Source: an uncultured Bacteroidales bacterium (GTDB lineage: Bacteria; Bacteroidota; Bacteroidia; Bacteroidales; UBA932). Taken from it: DNA of 64,000 bases. Made by a program: the position numbers and the translations under genes. Below, piece by piece: positions 1 through 7,786 of this stretch. The first letter of the stretch is position 1; every line of letters begins with the position of its first letter. The notes below the pieces were generated by a model, which was not told where the DNA came from, ran no database searches, and worked only from the letters and a program-made list of their open reading frames with translations. The DNA is taken from NCBI GenBank assembly GCA_947168525.1, contig CAMVMG010000001.1:186001-250000 (forward strand). Reading direction: 5' to 3'.

Positions 1-1052
1 AAAGGTAAGTTACTGGCCTGCTCCACCAGGATGCGGGCCATGATGGCATTCCCGTCCGACACACCGTTGACCCGGTCCAGGAAGTACTGGATGCCTGCCT
101 GTCCGCCCCCTCTTTTGAGGATGGCGGCGAAGCAGAGGTTCTGCGGGCCGATCGAAGAGGAGATAATGTCCAGGTCCGTGAGCCCCAGCTGATAGCAGGC
201 AATCTGGAAGGCGGCCTCGGCAAACTCTTTGATGAGCCGGGAGACATCACCCAGGGTATTGCATTCCAGACCCAGAAAGGCGGGGAGATAGGGCATCAGG
301 GACACCTCCTGGATCTCTGCCTGGTTTACGGCGGCGATGCGCTTGTTGAGAGCGTTGAAGGGATTCAAGTTCAAGTAATTGCGGTAGCTGTCCCCGTCCA
401 GCGGGACTTCGTCCAGGTTGCCGGAGGCCACCAGCTGCTGGACGCGCCGGCGGTAATCGGTGAGCTCCATGCGGATTTTGCTGAACTCTTCGTCGGCCAG
501 TTCCAGCAGGCCGGCCAGGCGGCTCAGCGAGCGGATGTACCGCTTGGGAATCTCTACCCCGGATTTGTATCCGGTGTCGTGGTTGATATTGGCCCAGGCA
601 TGCTGCAGGACGGTACGGATTTGGATTTCGAAGCGGTAGGGGAACCCTTCTGCGGAACACACATAATGCAGGGACAGATAGCCGAAGCTGTCGGTTTCCA
701 GCAGTTTCCGTTTGTCTACGGAATTTTCCCAGTCCACCGTGAACAGGCGGTCCAGGGCCGATGCCACTTTATCGACGTCGTCGGCATAGAAGGTGATGAC
801 CCGCATGCCGATGATGTCGGTGATGTCCGCGAGGGTTTTATATTTGGCGCCCTTGAGCTCCAGTTTGCCGACAAGGGAGTCCTCTGCCTTAACCCGGTAT
901 TCCAGTTGGGCGACGATGAGGCCGGCATCGCTCAGGGTATTTTTGAGCCGGGAAAAAAGTTCCCCGGCTTTTTCCTGGAACAGCGGAAGGTTTTCCCTGT
1001 ATTCTTCCAGGATAATCTGGCAATGCAAGTCCAAGTGTTTGACGTCTGACAT
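1..1052 (-). CDS. RelA/SpoT-domain (p)ppGpp synthetase-like protein, partial
   Basis: The gene runs off the left edge, so its C-terminus is missing; about 350 codons are visible. The N-terminus starts directly with a nucleotidyltransferase domain of the RelA/SpoT type: YRVKAEDSLVGK, then DIIGMRV, then GYLSLHYV, then EIQIRTVLQHAWANINHD. These match the GTP-binding and catalytic motifs of alarmone synthetases, including the Glu of E-x-Q-I-R-T. There is no HD hydrolase domain before it and no TGS domain is visible. After the synthetase domain comes a helical stretch and a segment I do not recognise. It is likely to make (p)ppGpp or a related pyrophosphorylated nucleotide in the cytoplasm, but this is inference. 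The ATG at 1050-1052 follows a good -7 box. The domain call is firm; the exact activity is not. Confidence 0.8.
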   Translation of the reverse strand, partial: MSDVKHLDLHCQIILEEYRENLPLFQEKAGELFSRLKNTLSDAGLIVAQLEYRVKAEDSLVGKLELKGAKYKTLADITDIIGMRVITFYADDVDKVASALDRLFTVDWENSVDKRKLLETDSFGYLSLHYVCSAEGFPYRFEIQIRTVLQHAWANINHDTGYKSGVEIPKRYIRSLSRLAGLLELADEEFSKIRMELTDYRRRVQQLVASGNLDEVPLDGDSYRNYLNLNPFNALNKRIAAVNQAEIQEVSLMPYLPAFLGLECNTLGDVSRLIKEFAEAAFQIACYQLGLTDLDIISSSIGPQNLCFAAILKRGGGQAGIQYFLDRVNGVSDGNAIMARILVEQASNLP

Positions 1053-1076
1053 GGCGGGTTGTTATTATGTATTTTG

Positions 1077-1084
1077 CAAATATA
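1077..1084 (-). promoter_or_regulatory. -7 box for the RelA/SpoT-domain gene
   Basis: On the minus strand this reads TATATTTG, an exact match to the Bacteroidetes TAnnTTTG -7 element, 24 bases before the ATG. It lies directly after the stop codon of the upstream kinase gene, so the RelA/SpoT-domain gene probably has its own transcription start. Confidence 0.55.
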
Positions 1085-4000
1085 CTATTTTTTCGGATAT
1101 TTAACGGTGAAACAGGCACCGCCCAGCGCAAAGGAACGGCTGTAGCTGATGCTGCCCCCGCAGTGTTCCACAATCCGGCGGCAGATGGCCAGGCCAAGTC
1201 CGCTGCCGCTGGTCTTGGTGGTGAAGTCCGGTGTAAAGATCTTGTCCTGGTTCTGTTCATCTACACCCGGGCCGTTGTCTTCTACAACGATGTCGTAGAA
1301 GCCGTCTTCGGAGGCGTTCCTCAGGGCCACCAGGAGGCGTTTTTCGCCTTCGTTCTCGTCCACGGCCTGGATGGCGTTGGTGATCAGGTTCACCACCACA
1401 CGGGTGAGCTGTGGCCGGGGGGCTTCCACCACGGCGCCTTCCAGCCCATAGTAGTCCAGCCGGATGTCGCTCCGGGAGTCGAACAGGTCCACTTCCTGGC
1501 GCACCAGGGCGTCCAGGTCCACGCTTTCGGTCTTTTGCTCGTACATCTTGGCGAAGGTGGAGAACTGGTCGGCCGAATCGGCCAGCAGGTCCACATGGAA
1601 GAGGACGGTGGAGGCCACCTCATCGAAGCGTTCCTGCCAGGCGGGGTTGCCGGACTGCTTCATGCGGATGAGCATCTGGATCTGCAGCTTGATGGGGGTG
1701 AGCGGGTTCTTGAGGTCGTGGGCCACGCGGCGGGCCATGTCGGTCCAGGCCTTGTCGCGTTCCACCTGCTTCAGGCGGCGGGTGGACTCGCTCAGGTCCT
1801 GCACCATCCGGTTGTAGGCGCGCACCAGTCCCGTAAGTTCGTCGTCCTGCTCATAGACAATCGGTTCCAGATGATCGATATCGGTGACCGTCATCTTCCG
1901 GCTCATCTCCGACAGGGGGCGGAACATGCGGCTGACCACTTCGAAGGTGATGAAACGGGACAGCATGAGCAGAAGCAGGAAGATGGTGAGGATGGTGGCG
2001 ATATGGGTGATGGACTCTGACTCCAGATCCGTGGTGATGCCGGTGAAAGGGGACGATACGATGGCCACCATGGAGCCGGCGCTGTTGAAGACCGGGGCGT
2101 ACAGGGCATAGTAGCTGCGGCGGTTGGCCCGCTCGCGGTGCATGTAGAAGCGTTTGTAGTCGTGTACGATCTTGTAATAGGCGTCCCCATCCAGCCGGTG
2201 TCCCAGGATCATCCGGTCGTACACTTCCGGGGTGGTGCTCAGGGCCACCTTCCCGTCCGGCTCGAAGAGGGTGATGTCGCAGCGGAGGTTGTTGCCCACG
2301 TCCTCCACCGCGTCCAGGACGGCGGACGAGCGCACATCGGCCGCCTCCACTTGCCGCATCTGTTCCTGCAGCATGGCCTGGAGGGTGTTGATCCGGGAGG
2401 TCATGATGCTCTCCATGTCGGCATTGTTCCGCTTATAGACAAACCAGACGCTGAAAACGGCCATGGCCACCAGCGTGATGGTGAGCGACACGTACATTAC
2501 CAGGCTGATCCGGGTCTGGTAATACCGGCGGCTTCCGCTCCTCCTGCGCCGCCAGATCAGGGCCGACGCCATGAAGAAAGCCAGGATGGCAAAGAGGAAT
2601 CCCTCTACGATATAGTTTGTCACCGGGGTGCTGGGGCGCGAGAGGATGACAACCTCGTCTTCCGACACGCTGTGCACGAAGTGGCACCACCCGTCCATAT
2701 CCACATGCCCGTCCGGCTTGTCGTTGGAGCGAAGCTTGAGTTCTCCGGAGAACAGGGTGGGATAGGCATAGGAGCCCTTGTACTGCACCAGGCGCCCGCC
2801 TACGTATTTGGCCCAGGAATAGGAGGGGGGAAGGCTCACGCGGCCGGGGTCCGAGATGCCCAGGAGGCTCAGGTATCCCCGGTCTTCCCGGTTGTGCTTG
2901 GACTCTACCTTGACCAGCAGGGTGGAGGAGCCGAAGTTGGGGACGTAATAGGAGAACAGGCCTGTGTACGAGGCCCTTCCGCTGCCGATGCTGCTGTAGA
3001 AGAAATGGGAGTTGTCCGACAGCCGCACGCCGCCCCTGATGCGCTCGGAGAACAGCGGATCTGCGGCCACCCGGTTGCCGGAAAGGACTACGGAGATGTC
3101 ATAGTCCTGGGCGATGCGGCCCATGTAGGCGCTTACCAGGCGTCCGCGGATGAGGTCTTCGCTGTTTTCCAGCACGGAAAGCACCCCCACCATCTGGTCC
3201 GATGCGATGACGCCCTCTACCGAGCGCAACTGGATTTCCAGGGCGATGTCCCGGTCCATAGCCAGCCGGTTGCCCCATACGTCCACCTGCCGCTGCTCTT
3301 TCTGGAATCCCAGCGTGGAGGACATGATCACGAAATACAGGCCTGCAGCGGTGGCATACAGCAACCGGGAGCGGGTGGAGAAAAAGTCGTAGCGCAGGCC
3401 GGTGAGCGAACGGATCAGGGGCGAGGCCATCTGCAGCAGCAGGGGAATGGTCAGTGCCAGGGAAAGGAAAGAGACATAGACGATGCCCGTATAGAAGCTG
3501 AGCAGGTTTACCTTGTACAGCTCCAGGCAGATGTCCGAATTGACGGCGATGCTCCTGAACGTGAAGTTGATGTAGAGGATGATAGCCACCACCAGTACTC
3601 CGGTGGAGGCGACCAGGATGCCTTTTACGGCAGGACTGTACATGCGGACGCGGCGCAACAGGCGCCACCGGACCAGGTACACGTCCAGCACCAGCAGCAT
3701 GATGGCCAGGTTGATGATGACCACGGCGCCCAGCGAATACAGGAAGCTGCCGTCGGCATAGATCAGGGGAGAGAACAGCTGGGACTCCTGTGCGAGCTGC
3801 CGCCCGTAGAAGTACATCCACCCCAGGACGCCGGTCTGGATCAGGAGGGTGAGGGCGAACCAGAAGGGGGTGGTGTGGATGGACAGGAACAGCATGAGCC
3901 CGGCCAGGAGCAGGGCGATGGCCAGCCAGAGCACCGCGGAGTGGCGGGGCGAAAACTCGGGAATGTTCTCTGAGGTGAGCTTGAAAAGCGGTTCGTCGTT

Positions 4001-4585
4001 CACCAGCACGGGAATGCCCACGCTGGCAGTGATGGGCTGGATGGCGTACTGCCCACCGGTGAGCAGGTGGCGGTTGATGCCGGTGAAAGACCCGGCTTGC
4101 AGCTCGTTCACAATCTCCAGGCCGGCGATGACCCGGCTTCCCTGCCGGATGGCCGATTTCACCAGATACCATTTGGGCCCCAGGTTGATGTAGGACGTCA
4201 GGGTGTCAATCTCTGACAGGGGAGAAACCGAATCGCTGCGGGAGTCTCCCAGGCGCTGGACCAGCGTCCGTTCCCGGATGTCGTCGCTGCGGATGGGAAA
4301 CTGGTGTGCCCAGCTTTGCAGGGAATCCTCTATGTAGCGGTAGATCACCATGTCTTCCGGAAGCCCTTTTAGCTGCAGCCAGTTTTCCGGGTCGGTTTCC
4401 AGGGCTTTTTCCATGTAGGCGTCCAGCATTTCCATGCGGCGCTCTACCCGTCGGCCCAACTCCGAGGCGACCGAACTGGCGTCCGACCGGCCCAGGCCCA
4501 TGAAGAGGGATGTGGCAAAGAGCAGGACGGCGGCGGTGACCATGCCGGTCGCCAGCCATTCCAATATGCGGGTCCGCTTATTCAT
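1085..4585 (-). CDS. Large membrane sensor histidine kinase (NtrY-like)
   Basis: A 1166-residue sensor kinase, much longer than usual. Residues 1-30 form the first membrane segment, followed by an extracytoplasmic region, a cluster of hydrophobic segments (roughly residues 215-420), a second sensory region, another membrane segment near 650-670, a further periplasmic sensor region and a last membrane segment before a HAMP-like linker (FRPLSEMSRKMTVTDID). The transmitter is intact: H-box ARRVAHDLKNPLTPIKLQ with phospho-accepting His956, N-box NLITNAIQAV, G1 VVEDNGPGVDE and G2 GSGLGLAICRRIVEHCGG. The H-box with 'HDLKNPLTPI' is typical of NtrY-type kinases. No response regulator is encoded next to it, so the partner is elsewhere. 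Its start overlaps the end of rlmH by 8 bases (ATGAATAA), which implies co-transcription and translational coupling. Confidence 0.88.
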   Translation of the reverse strand: MNKRTRILEWLATGMVTAAVLLFATSLFMGLGRSDASSVASELGRRVERRMEMLDAYMEKALETDPENWLQLKGLPEDMVIYRYIEDSLQSWAHQFPIRSDDIRERTLVQRLGDSRSDSVSPLSEIDTLTSYINLGPKWYLVKSAIRQGSRVIAGLEIVNELQAGSFTGINRHLLTGGQYAIQPITASVGIPVLVNDEPLFKLTSENIPEFSPRHSAVLWLAIALLLAGLMLFLSIHTTPFWFALTLLIQTGVLGWMYFYGRQLAQESQLFSPLIYADGSFLYSLGAVVIINLAIMLLVLDVYLVRWRLLRRVRMYSPAVKGILVASTGVLVVAIILYINFTFRSIAVNSDICLELYKVNLLSFYTGIVYVSFLSLALTIPLLLQMASPLIRSLTGLRYDFFSTRSRLLYATAAGLYFVIMSSTLGFQKEQRQVDVWGNRLAMDRDIALEIQLRSVEGVIASDQMVGVLSVLENSEDLIRGRLVSAYMGRIAQDYDISVVLSGNRVAADPLFSERIRGGVRLSDNSHFFYSSIGSGRASYTGLFSYYVPNFGSSTLLVKVESKHNREDRGYLSLLGISDPGRVSLPPSYSWAKYVGGRLVQYKGSYAYPTLFSGELKLRSNDKPDGHVDMDGWCHFVHSVSEDEVVILSRPSTPVTNYIVEGFLFAILAFFMASALIWRRRRSGSRRYYQTRISLVMYVSLTITLVAMAVFSVWFVYKRNNADMESIMTSRINTLQAMLQEQMRQVEAADVRSSAVLDAVEDVGNNLRCDITLFEPDGKVALSTTPEVYDRMILGHRLDGDAYYKIVHDYKRFYMHRERANRRSYYALYAPVFNSAGSMVAIVSSPFTGITTDLESESITHIATILTIFLLLLMLSRFITFEVVSRMFRPLSEMSRKMTVTDIDHLEPIVYEQDDELTGLVRAYNRMVQDLSESTRRLKQVERDKAWTDMARRVAHDLKNPLTPIKLQIQMLIRMKQSGNPAWQERFDEVASTVLFHVDLLADSADQFSTFAKMYEQKTESVDLDALVRQEVDLFDSRSDIRLDYYGLEGAVVEAPRPQLTRVVVNLITNAIQAVDENEGEKRLLVALRNASEDGFYDIVVEDNGPGVDEQNQDKIFTPDFTTKTSGSGLGLAICRRIVEHCGGSISYSRSFALGGACFTVKYPKK

Positions 4586-5051
4586 GATGGTAGGGTTCTC
4601 CCTTCAGGATGCTGAATGCACGGTAAAGCTGCTCTGCAAAAATGGTGCGCACCAGCTGGTGGGGGAATGTCATCTGCGAGAGGGCGATGAGGGCGTTGGC
4701 CCGTTTGTACACGTCGGGAGAGAATCCGTAGGCGCCGCCAATCACGAACACCAGATTCCGGGCACCGCTGCCCAGCTGCTTTTCCAGCCATTTGGCAAAG
4801 TCCACAGAGCGGTATTCCCTTCCGTGCTCGTCCAGCAGGACAAGGAGGTCTCCGGGGGCGATTTGCTTCAGGATCAGTTCCCCTTCCCGTTCCTTGATCT
4901 GGTCTTGAGAGAGGGCACCGGCGTTTTTCAGCTCCGGGATTTCCGTTACCGTGAAGGGTGCATAGTGCCGCAGCCGGGACGTGTACAGGTCCAGACCTTC
5001 CTTCACCCATTTGACGTCGGTTTTCCCGACTGTGACCAGCGAGAGGTTCAT
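4578..5051 (-). CDS. rlmH: 23S rRNA (pseudouridine1915-N3)-methyltransferase RlmH
   Basis: A 157-residue SPOUT-class methyltransferase that methylates pseudouridine 1915 in helix 69 of 23S rRNA, using SAM. The length fits the family (about 155-160). The knotted SAM site is recognisable as LVFVIGGAYGF and the conserved C-terminal tail as LSQMTFPHQLVRTIFAEQLY ending in KGEPYHHE. It is the first gene of a two-gene unit with the large histidine kinase, which begins inside its last codons. Confidence 0.97.
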   Translation of the reverse strand: MNLSLVTVGKTDVKWVKEGLDLYTSRLRHYAPFTVTEIPELKNAGALSQDQIKEREGELILKQIAPGDLLVLLDEHGREYRSVDFAKWLEKQLGSGARNLVFVIGGAYGFSPDVYKRANALIALSQMTFPHQLVRTIFAEQLYRAFSILKGEPYHHE

Positions 5052-5079
5052 TGTCTCTAGAACAGACAGATCGTATCTA

Positions 5080-5087
5080 CAAATTTA
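5080..5087 (-). promoter_or_regulatory. -7 box for rlmH
   Basis: The minus strand reads TAAATTTG (TAnnTTTG consensus) about 28 bases upstream of the rlmH ATG. A clear -33 element is not obvious in the AT-rich stretch upstream. Confidence 0.5.
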
Positions 5088-5162
5088 AGTGTTTTTTTCA
5101 AAAAATCGAAACGCCGCTTGGCCGGCCGATACTTGCACTACGGCGCGAATTTTGCAAGAAGG

Positions 5163-5594
5163 ATGCGGTGGATGAAACATTTTTTTTGCATATTGCTGGT
5201 TTTGGCGGGTCTTCTCGCCAGCTCCCCTGCACAGGCGCAGACGCCGGACGGGGAGTTTTCCGTTTTTTCACCCATCACCCGTTACCTGTCCCAGGGAGAT
5301 GTGAATTCCCTGTCCAGCTGGTTTGCGGAAAACATGGACGTCACCGTTATCTCGTCGTCCCGCACCTGCTCCAAAAAACAGGCCCGGGAAATCCTCCGTA
5401 CGTTTTTCAATGCCAATACACCCCGCTCTTTCCAGGTTACGCACAAGGCGTCAGAGTCTAACAAGAAGTACCTCATCGGCCAGCTCAATGCCGGCGGGGA
5501 GCTCTTCCAGGTAACCATCTATGCCACGGCTGCCGGTGGGGAAACCTACAAGATTCAGCAGCTGAACATCTCCCGTCAGACGGCCGTGTATTAA
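5163..5594 (+). CDS. DUF4783 secreted protein
   Basis: A small exported protein of about 143 residues. Residues 4-24 form a typical signal peptide (KHFFCILLVLAGLLASSPAQAQ) with a likely cleavage after the AQA motif. The mature part (FSPITRYLSQGDVNSLSSWF, then ITVISSS-like strands and SKKQAREILRTFF) matches the DUF4783 family of Bacteroidota, which has an NTF2-like fold. The function is unknown. I prefer the ATG at 5163 (or 5172) over the upstream in-frame ATG at 5118, because the signal peptide then sits at the N-terminus. It is divergent from rlmH and followed by a tandem repeat array. Confidence 0.8.
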   Translation: MRWMKHFFCILLVLAGLLASSPAQAQTPDGEFSVFSPITRYLSQGDVNSLSSWFAENMDVTVISSSRTCSKKQAREILRTFFNANTPRSFQVTHKASESNKKYLIGQLNAGGELFQVTIYATAAGGETYKIQQLNISRQTAVY

Positions 5595-5627
5595 TCCCGC
5601 CCTTTCCCTTTTTAGTGCTGGTCCTTG

Positions 5628-5875
5628 GCTTCGTTCTGCCGGGATTTCGGTCGTTTTCCCGTCCGCACAGGCGTTCGGGCTTCGTTCTGCCGGGATTTTG
5701 GCCGTTTTCCCGTCCGCACAGGCGTTCGGGCTTCGTTCTGCCGGGATTTTGGCCGTTTTCCCGTCCGCACAGGCGTTCGGGCTTCGTTCTGCCGGGATTT
5801 TGGCCGTTTTCCCGTCCACACAGGCGTTCGGGCTTCGTTCTGCCGGGATTTTGGCCGTTTTCCCGTCCGCACAGC
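5628..5875. repeat. 51-bp tandem repeat array A1 (about 4.8 copies)
   Basis: Near-identical 51-bp units begin at about 5628, 5679, 5730, 5781 and 5832; the first has two or three substitutions and the last is cut short at the CACAG. Each unit carries a short inverted repeat, CGGGA...TCCCG, around a 12-base loop containing TGGCCG. The array lies between convergent genes (DUF4783 and efp). Two more copies in opposite orientation lie at 7663-7765, beyond the transposase-like gene. Because 51 is divisible by 3, several frames stay open through it, but these are not genes. Confidence 0.93.
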
Positions 5876-5883
5876 TTCTATAC

Positions 5884-5915
5884 AAAAAAACCGCCGTCGG
5901 ATGGACAGCGGTTTT
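5884..5915 (-). terminator. Rho-independent terminator of efp
   Basis: On the minus strand, AAAACCGC and GCGGTTTT pair around a 13-base loop, and the second arm runs into a T tract. It lies 20-50 bases after the efp stop codon. Confidence 0.7.
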
Positions 5916-5936
5916 GGCGGATAATACGGACGGAAA

Positions 5937-6506
5937 CTACTTCACTCTCTGGCCGTAGGAACGGTCCGTGGTGTTCACGGTAATGATTTCGCCGGTTTCG
6001 ATGAACAGCGGAACCATAATCTTGGCGCCGGTTTCCAGGGTAACTTCCTTGAGGGCGCTGGTGGAAGCGGTGTTGCCCTTCACGGCGGGCTCGCTGTAGG
6101 TAACCTCCAGGGTTACATAGGTGGGCAGCTCGCAGGTGAGGCAGCGCTCTTCCGGTTCCGTGAGGAACATCATTTCCACGCGCTGGCCTTCCTTCATCAG
6201 GTCGGCATTCTCCACTACGTCGTGGGGGAGGGTAATCTGCTCGTAGGTTTCCTCGTGCATGAAGTTGAAGGCCTCACCGTCGTCGTAAAGATACTGGTAA
6301 GGACGGCGCTCCACGGTGATAGTGTCCAGTTTAACACCGGCAGTAAAGGTGTTTTCCAGAATGCGGCCGTTCTCCAGGTTGCGCAGTTTGGTCTTGACAA
6401 AGGCCGGGCCTTTGCCGGGTTTCACGTGCTGGAAGTACACTACAACGCAAGGTTTGCCGTTGAACATAATGTACATTCCGTTCTTCAGATCAGCAGTTGT
6501 TGCCAT
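5937..6506 (-). CDS. efp: Elongation factor P
   Basis: A 189-residue translation factor that binds between the P and E sites and helps ribosomes stalled on polyproline stretches. The length and three-domain beta architecture fit EF-P. The N-terminal KOW-like domain contains the loop KPGKGPA with the modifiable Lys32 at its tip, and the C-terminal OB domain ends with TGEIITVNTTDRSYGQRVK. No EpmA/EpmB or other modification genes are visible nearby. It is a single-gene unit with its own promoter and terminator. It lies between repeat array A1 and the RAYT-like gene. Confidence 0.98.
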   Translation of the reverse strand: MATTADLKNGMYIMFNGKPCVVVYFQHVKPGKGPAFVKTKLRNLENGRILENTFTAGVKLDTITVERRPYQYLYDDGEAFNFMHEETYEQITLPHDVVENADLMKEGQRVEMMFLTEPEERCLTCELPTYVTLEVTYSEPAVKGNTASTSALKEVTLETGAKIMVPLFIETGEIITVNTTDRSYGQRVK

Positions 6507-6547
6507 AAATTGGTATTTTTAGTTAATCGTTAATTCGGTTGAACCCA

Positions 6548-6555
6548 CAAAATTA
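6548..6555 (-). promoter_or_regulatory. -7 box for efp
   Basis: The minus strand reads TAATTTTG, matching TAnnTTTG, with a TTTG -33 element 20 bases further upstream. It lies 42 bases before the efp ATG. Confidence 0.6.
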
Positions 6556-6599
6556 ACGAATTGTCACTTTTTCTGCAAATTTTCTTTCTTTCCACTCCA

Positions 6600-7511
6600 C
6601 TACCTGGGCTGGGGAAACATTTGATCCACCCTTTCGGGCGGGAGCCTTAGCACTTGGGTAATCTGCTTATTACTGCATCTCAAGGCCGATTTCATCCTTT
6701 TTGCCGCTTCGAATCGCCTGTCATCTTTCCATTGGCCGATTGACTCTCCGGGATACCAGCCACCCACAATCTGAAACACTTCTTCATTAGGGAGTTGGAT
6801 TCGCTCACCCAGCATGTTGGCTATCTCCACATCTGCTTCGCCCCGTTTGGTCAGATAAGAAAAATACTGATTGGCACTGTTGAAAAACGACTCGGTCCTC
6901 CGGTAGTTGACAAAACTCTGTCGCAAGATCATTCCGTCCAGTACGCGGAACTGTTCCGGCAGCCGAATCTGATGCGATCGGCAAATCTCGCGCTGGTAGT
7001 CGATGCTCAATTCTCCAAAAGGAACGCCTTCCTGCATCTGCCATAGATTGCCGTTGAAAAACAAATTGCCGCTGCCCCAGGGATATCCGGTTGGGGTACT
7101 GTCCAACCTCACCACATACGCATTCCGGTTGATATACCCGACCTGATTCCGGAACTGTTTCAAAGACAAGGTTTCATCTATTCGGATATTCCACTTTTTC
7201 AGGCTTGGATTTCCCAAAGACAACTGAAACCGGCGTTCCTTTTCACGAAACAGTTGCGTAAAGTGTTCAGCTTGAGTAAGAGAGCCTTCTCCCAACACAT
7301 GATGATGGTTGTTCATCTGGATTTCGTCCAGAATCACAAAACCAGACTGTCCCGAGGCCACTGCCACCAAGTTGGTACCTACCTTGAATTCCTCCGGGTT
7401 CCGGTACAGTAGCCAATCCAGGTTTTCCGTGGTAATCATATAATAAGGTCTGCCTTCCGAAAAAACACGTTCACACTCCCGTTCCCGTATCCAGTAATCA
7501 TTATTCTCCAT
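6600..7511 (-). CDS. RAYT-like HUH/Y1 transposase (paralogue 1)
   Basis: A 303-residue protein that I assign to the REP-associated tyrosine transposase-like (TnpA_REP, Y1) group. Residues 66-72 read MNNHHHV, with the metal-binding pair His69 and His71 of an H-x-H motif. Further on, SLKQFRNQVGYINRNAYVV contains the candidate nucleophile Tyr126. YPWGSGNLFFN and a C-terminal helix-turn-helix-like tail (SNKQITQVL...VDQMFP) follow. The same landmarks in the same order occur in the protein at 55659-56606. The start at 7511 is preferred; upstream in-frame codons would extend it through a hairpin region. It is associated with 51-bp repeat arrays at 5628-5875 and 7663-7765. Such proteins nick and join single-stranded hairpin DNA; activity here is inferred. 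Confidence 0.75.
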   Translation of the reverse strand: MENNDYWIRERECERVFSEGRPYYMITTENLDWLLYRNPEEFKVGTNLVAVASGQSGFVILDEIQMNNHHHVLGEGSLTQAEHFTQLFREKERRFQLSLGNPSLKKWNIRIDETLSLKQFRNQVGYINRNAYVVRLDSTPTGYPWGSGNLFFNGNLWQMQEGVPFGELSIDYQREICRSHQIRLPEQFRVLDGMILRQSFVNYRRTESFFNSANQYFSYLTKRGEADVEIANMLGERIQLPNEEVFQIVGGWYPGESIGQWKDDRRFEAAKRMKSALRCSNKQITQVLRLPPERVDQMFPQPR

Positions 7512-7539
7512 CTTGTTTTTTTTACAAAGGAAAATAGAA

Positions 7540-7591
7540 TTATCCGTGTTGACAAGAATAACACGGATAAGTAGGCTAATCGGCATCCTAC
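7540..7591. other. Hairpin cluster upstream of the RAYT-like gene
   Basis: TTATCCGTGTT and AACACGGATAA form a perfect 11-bp inverted repeat around a 9-base loop (7540-7570). Immediately after it, GTAGG...CCTAC forms a second, 5-bp inverted repeat (7571-7591). The cluster starts 29 bases upstream of the RAYT-like start codon. It could be an operator, an attenuator, or a hairpin recognised by the encoded protein. Confidence 0.7.
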
Positions 7592-7662
7592 GCATATGTA
7601 CTGCGCATTTTGATGTCTCCCCGAAACTTTTTTTCACGCAAAAAACTTTTCCAGACTATACA

Positions 7663-7765
7663 CAGGCGGACGGGAAAACGGCCAAAATCCCGGCGGAACG
7701 AAGCCCGGACGGCTGTGTGGACGGGAAAACGGCCGAAATCCCGGCGGACCGAAGCCCGGACGGCG
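7663..7765. repeat. 51-bp repeat array A2 (two copies, inverted to A1)
   Basis: Two copies of the same repeat as array A1, read on the other strand, at exact 51-bp spacing (GACGGG at 7669 and 7720), plus the start of a third. The sequence GACGGGAAAACGGCC followed by AAATCCCGGCGGA is the reverse complement of the A1 unit with few changes. The array fills most of the space between the RAYT-like gene and the GH36 stop codon. Confidence 0.9.
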
Positions 7766-7786
7766 GAACTGAACCCGGGGGAGCGG

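Noticed and set aside
2138..3973. A 611-codon plus-strand frame opposite the histidine kinase
   Set aside because: It is antisense to a kinase with complete H, N, G1 and G2 boxes. No domain is recognisable in it.
5612..5983. Several open frames with a 17-residue periodic protein through the 51-bp repeat
   Set aside because: The 51-bp period is a multiple of three, so frames stay open on both strands by arithmetic. There is no start context, and the unit has hairpin structure instead.
6600..7637. A 345-codon version of RAYT-like gene 1 starting at 7637
   Set aside because: The extra 42 residues would be encoded by the hairpin cluster and do not resemble paralogue 2. A start at 7511 fits better.
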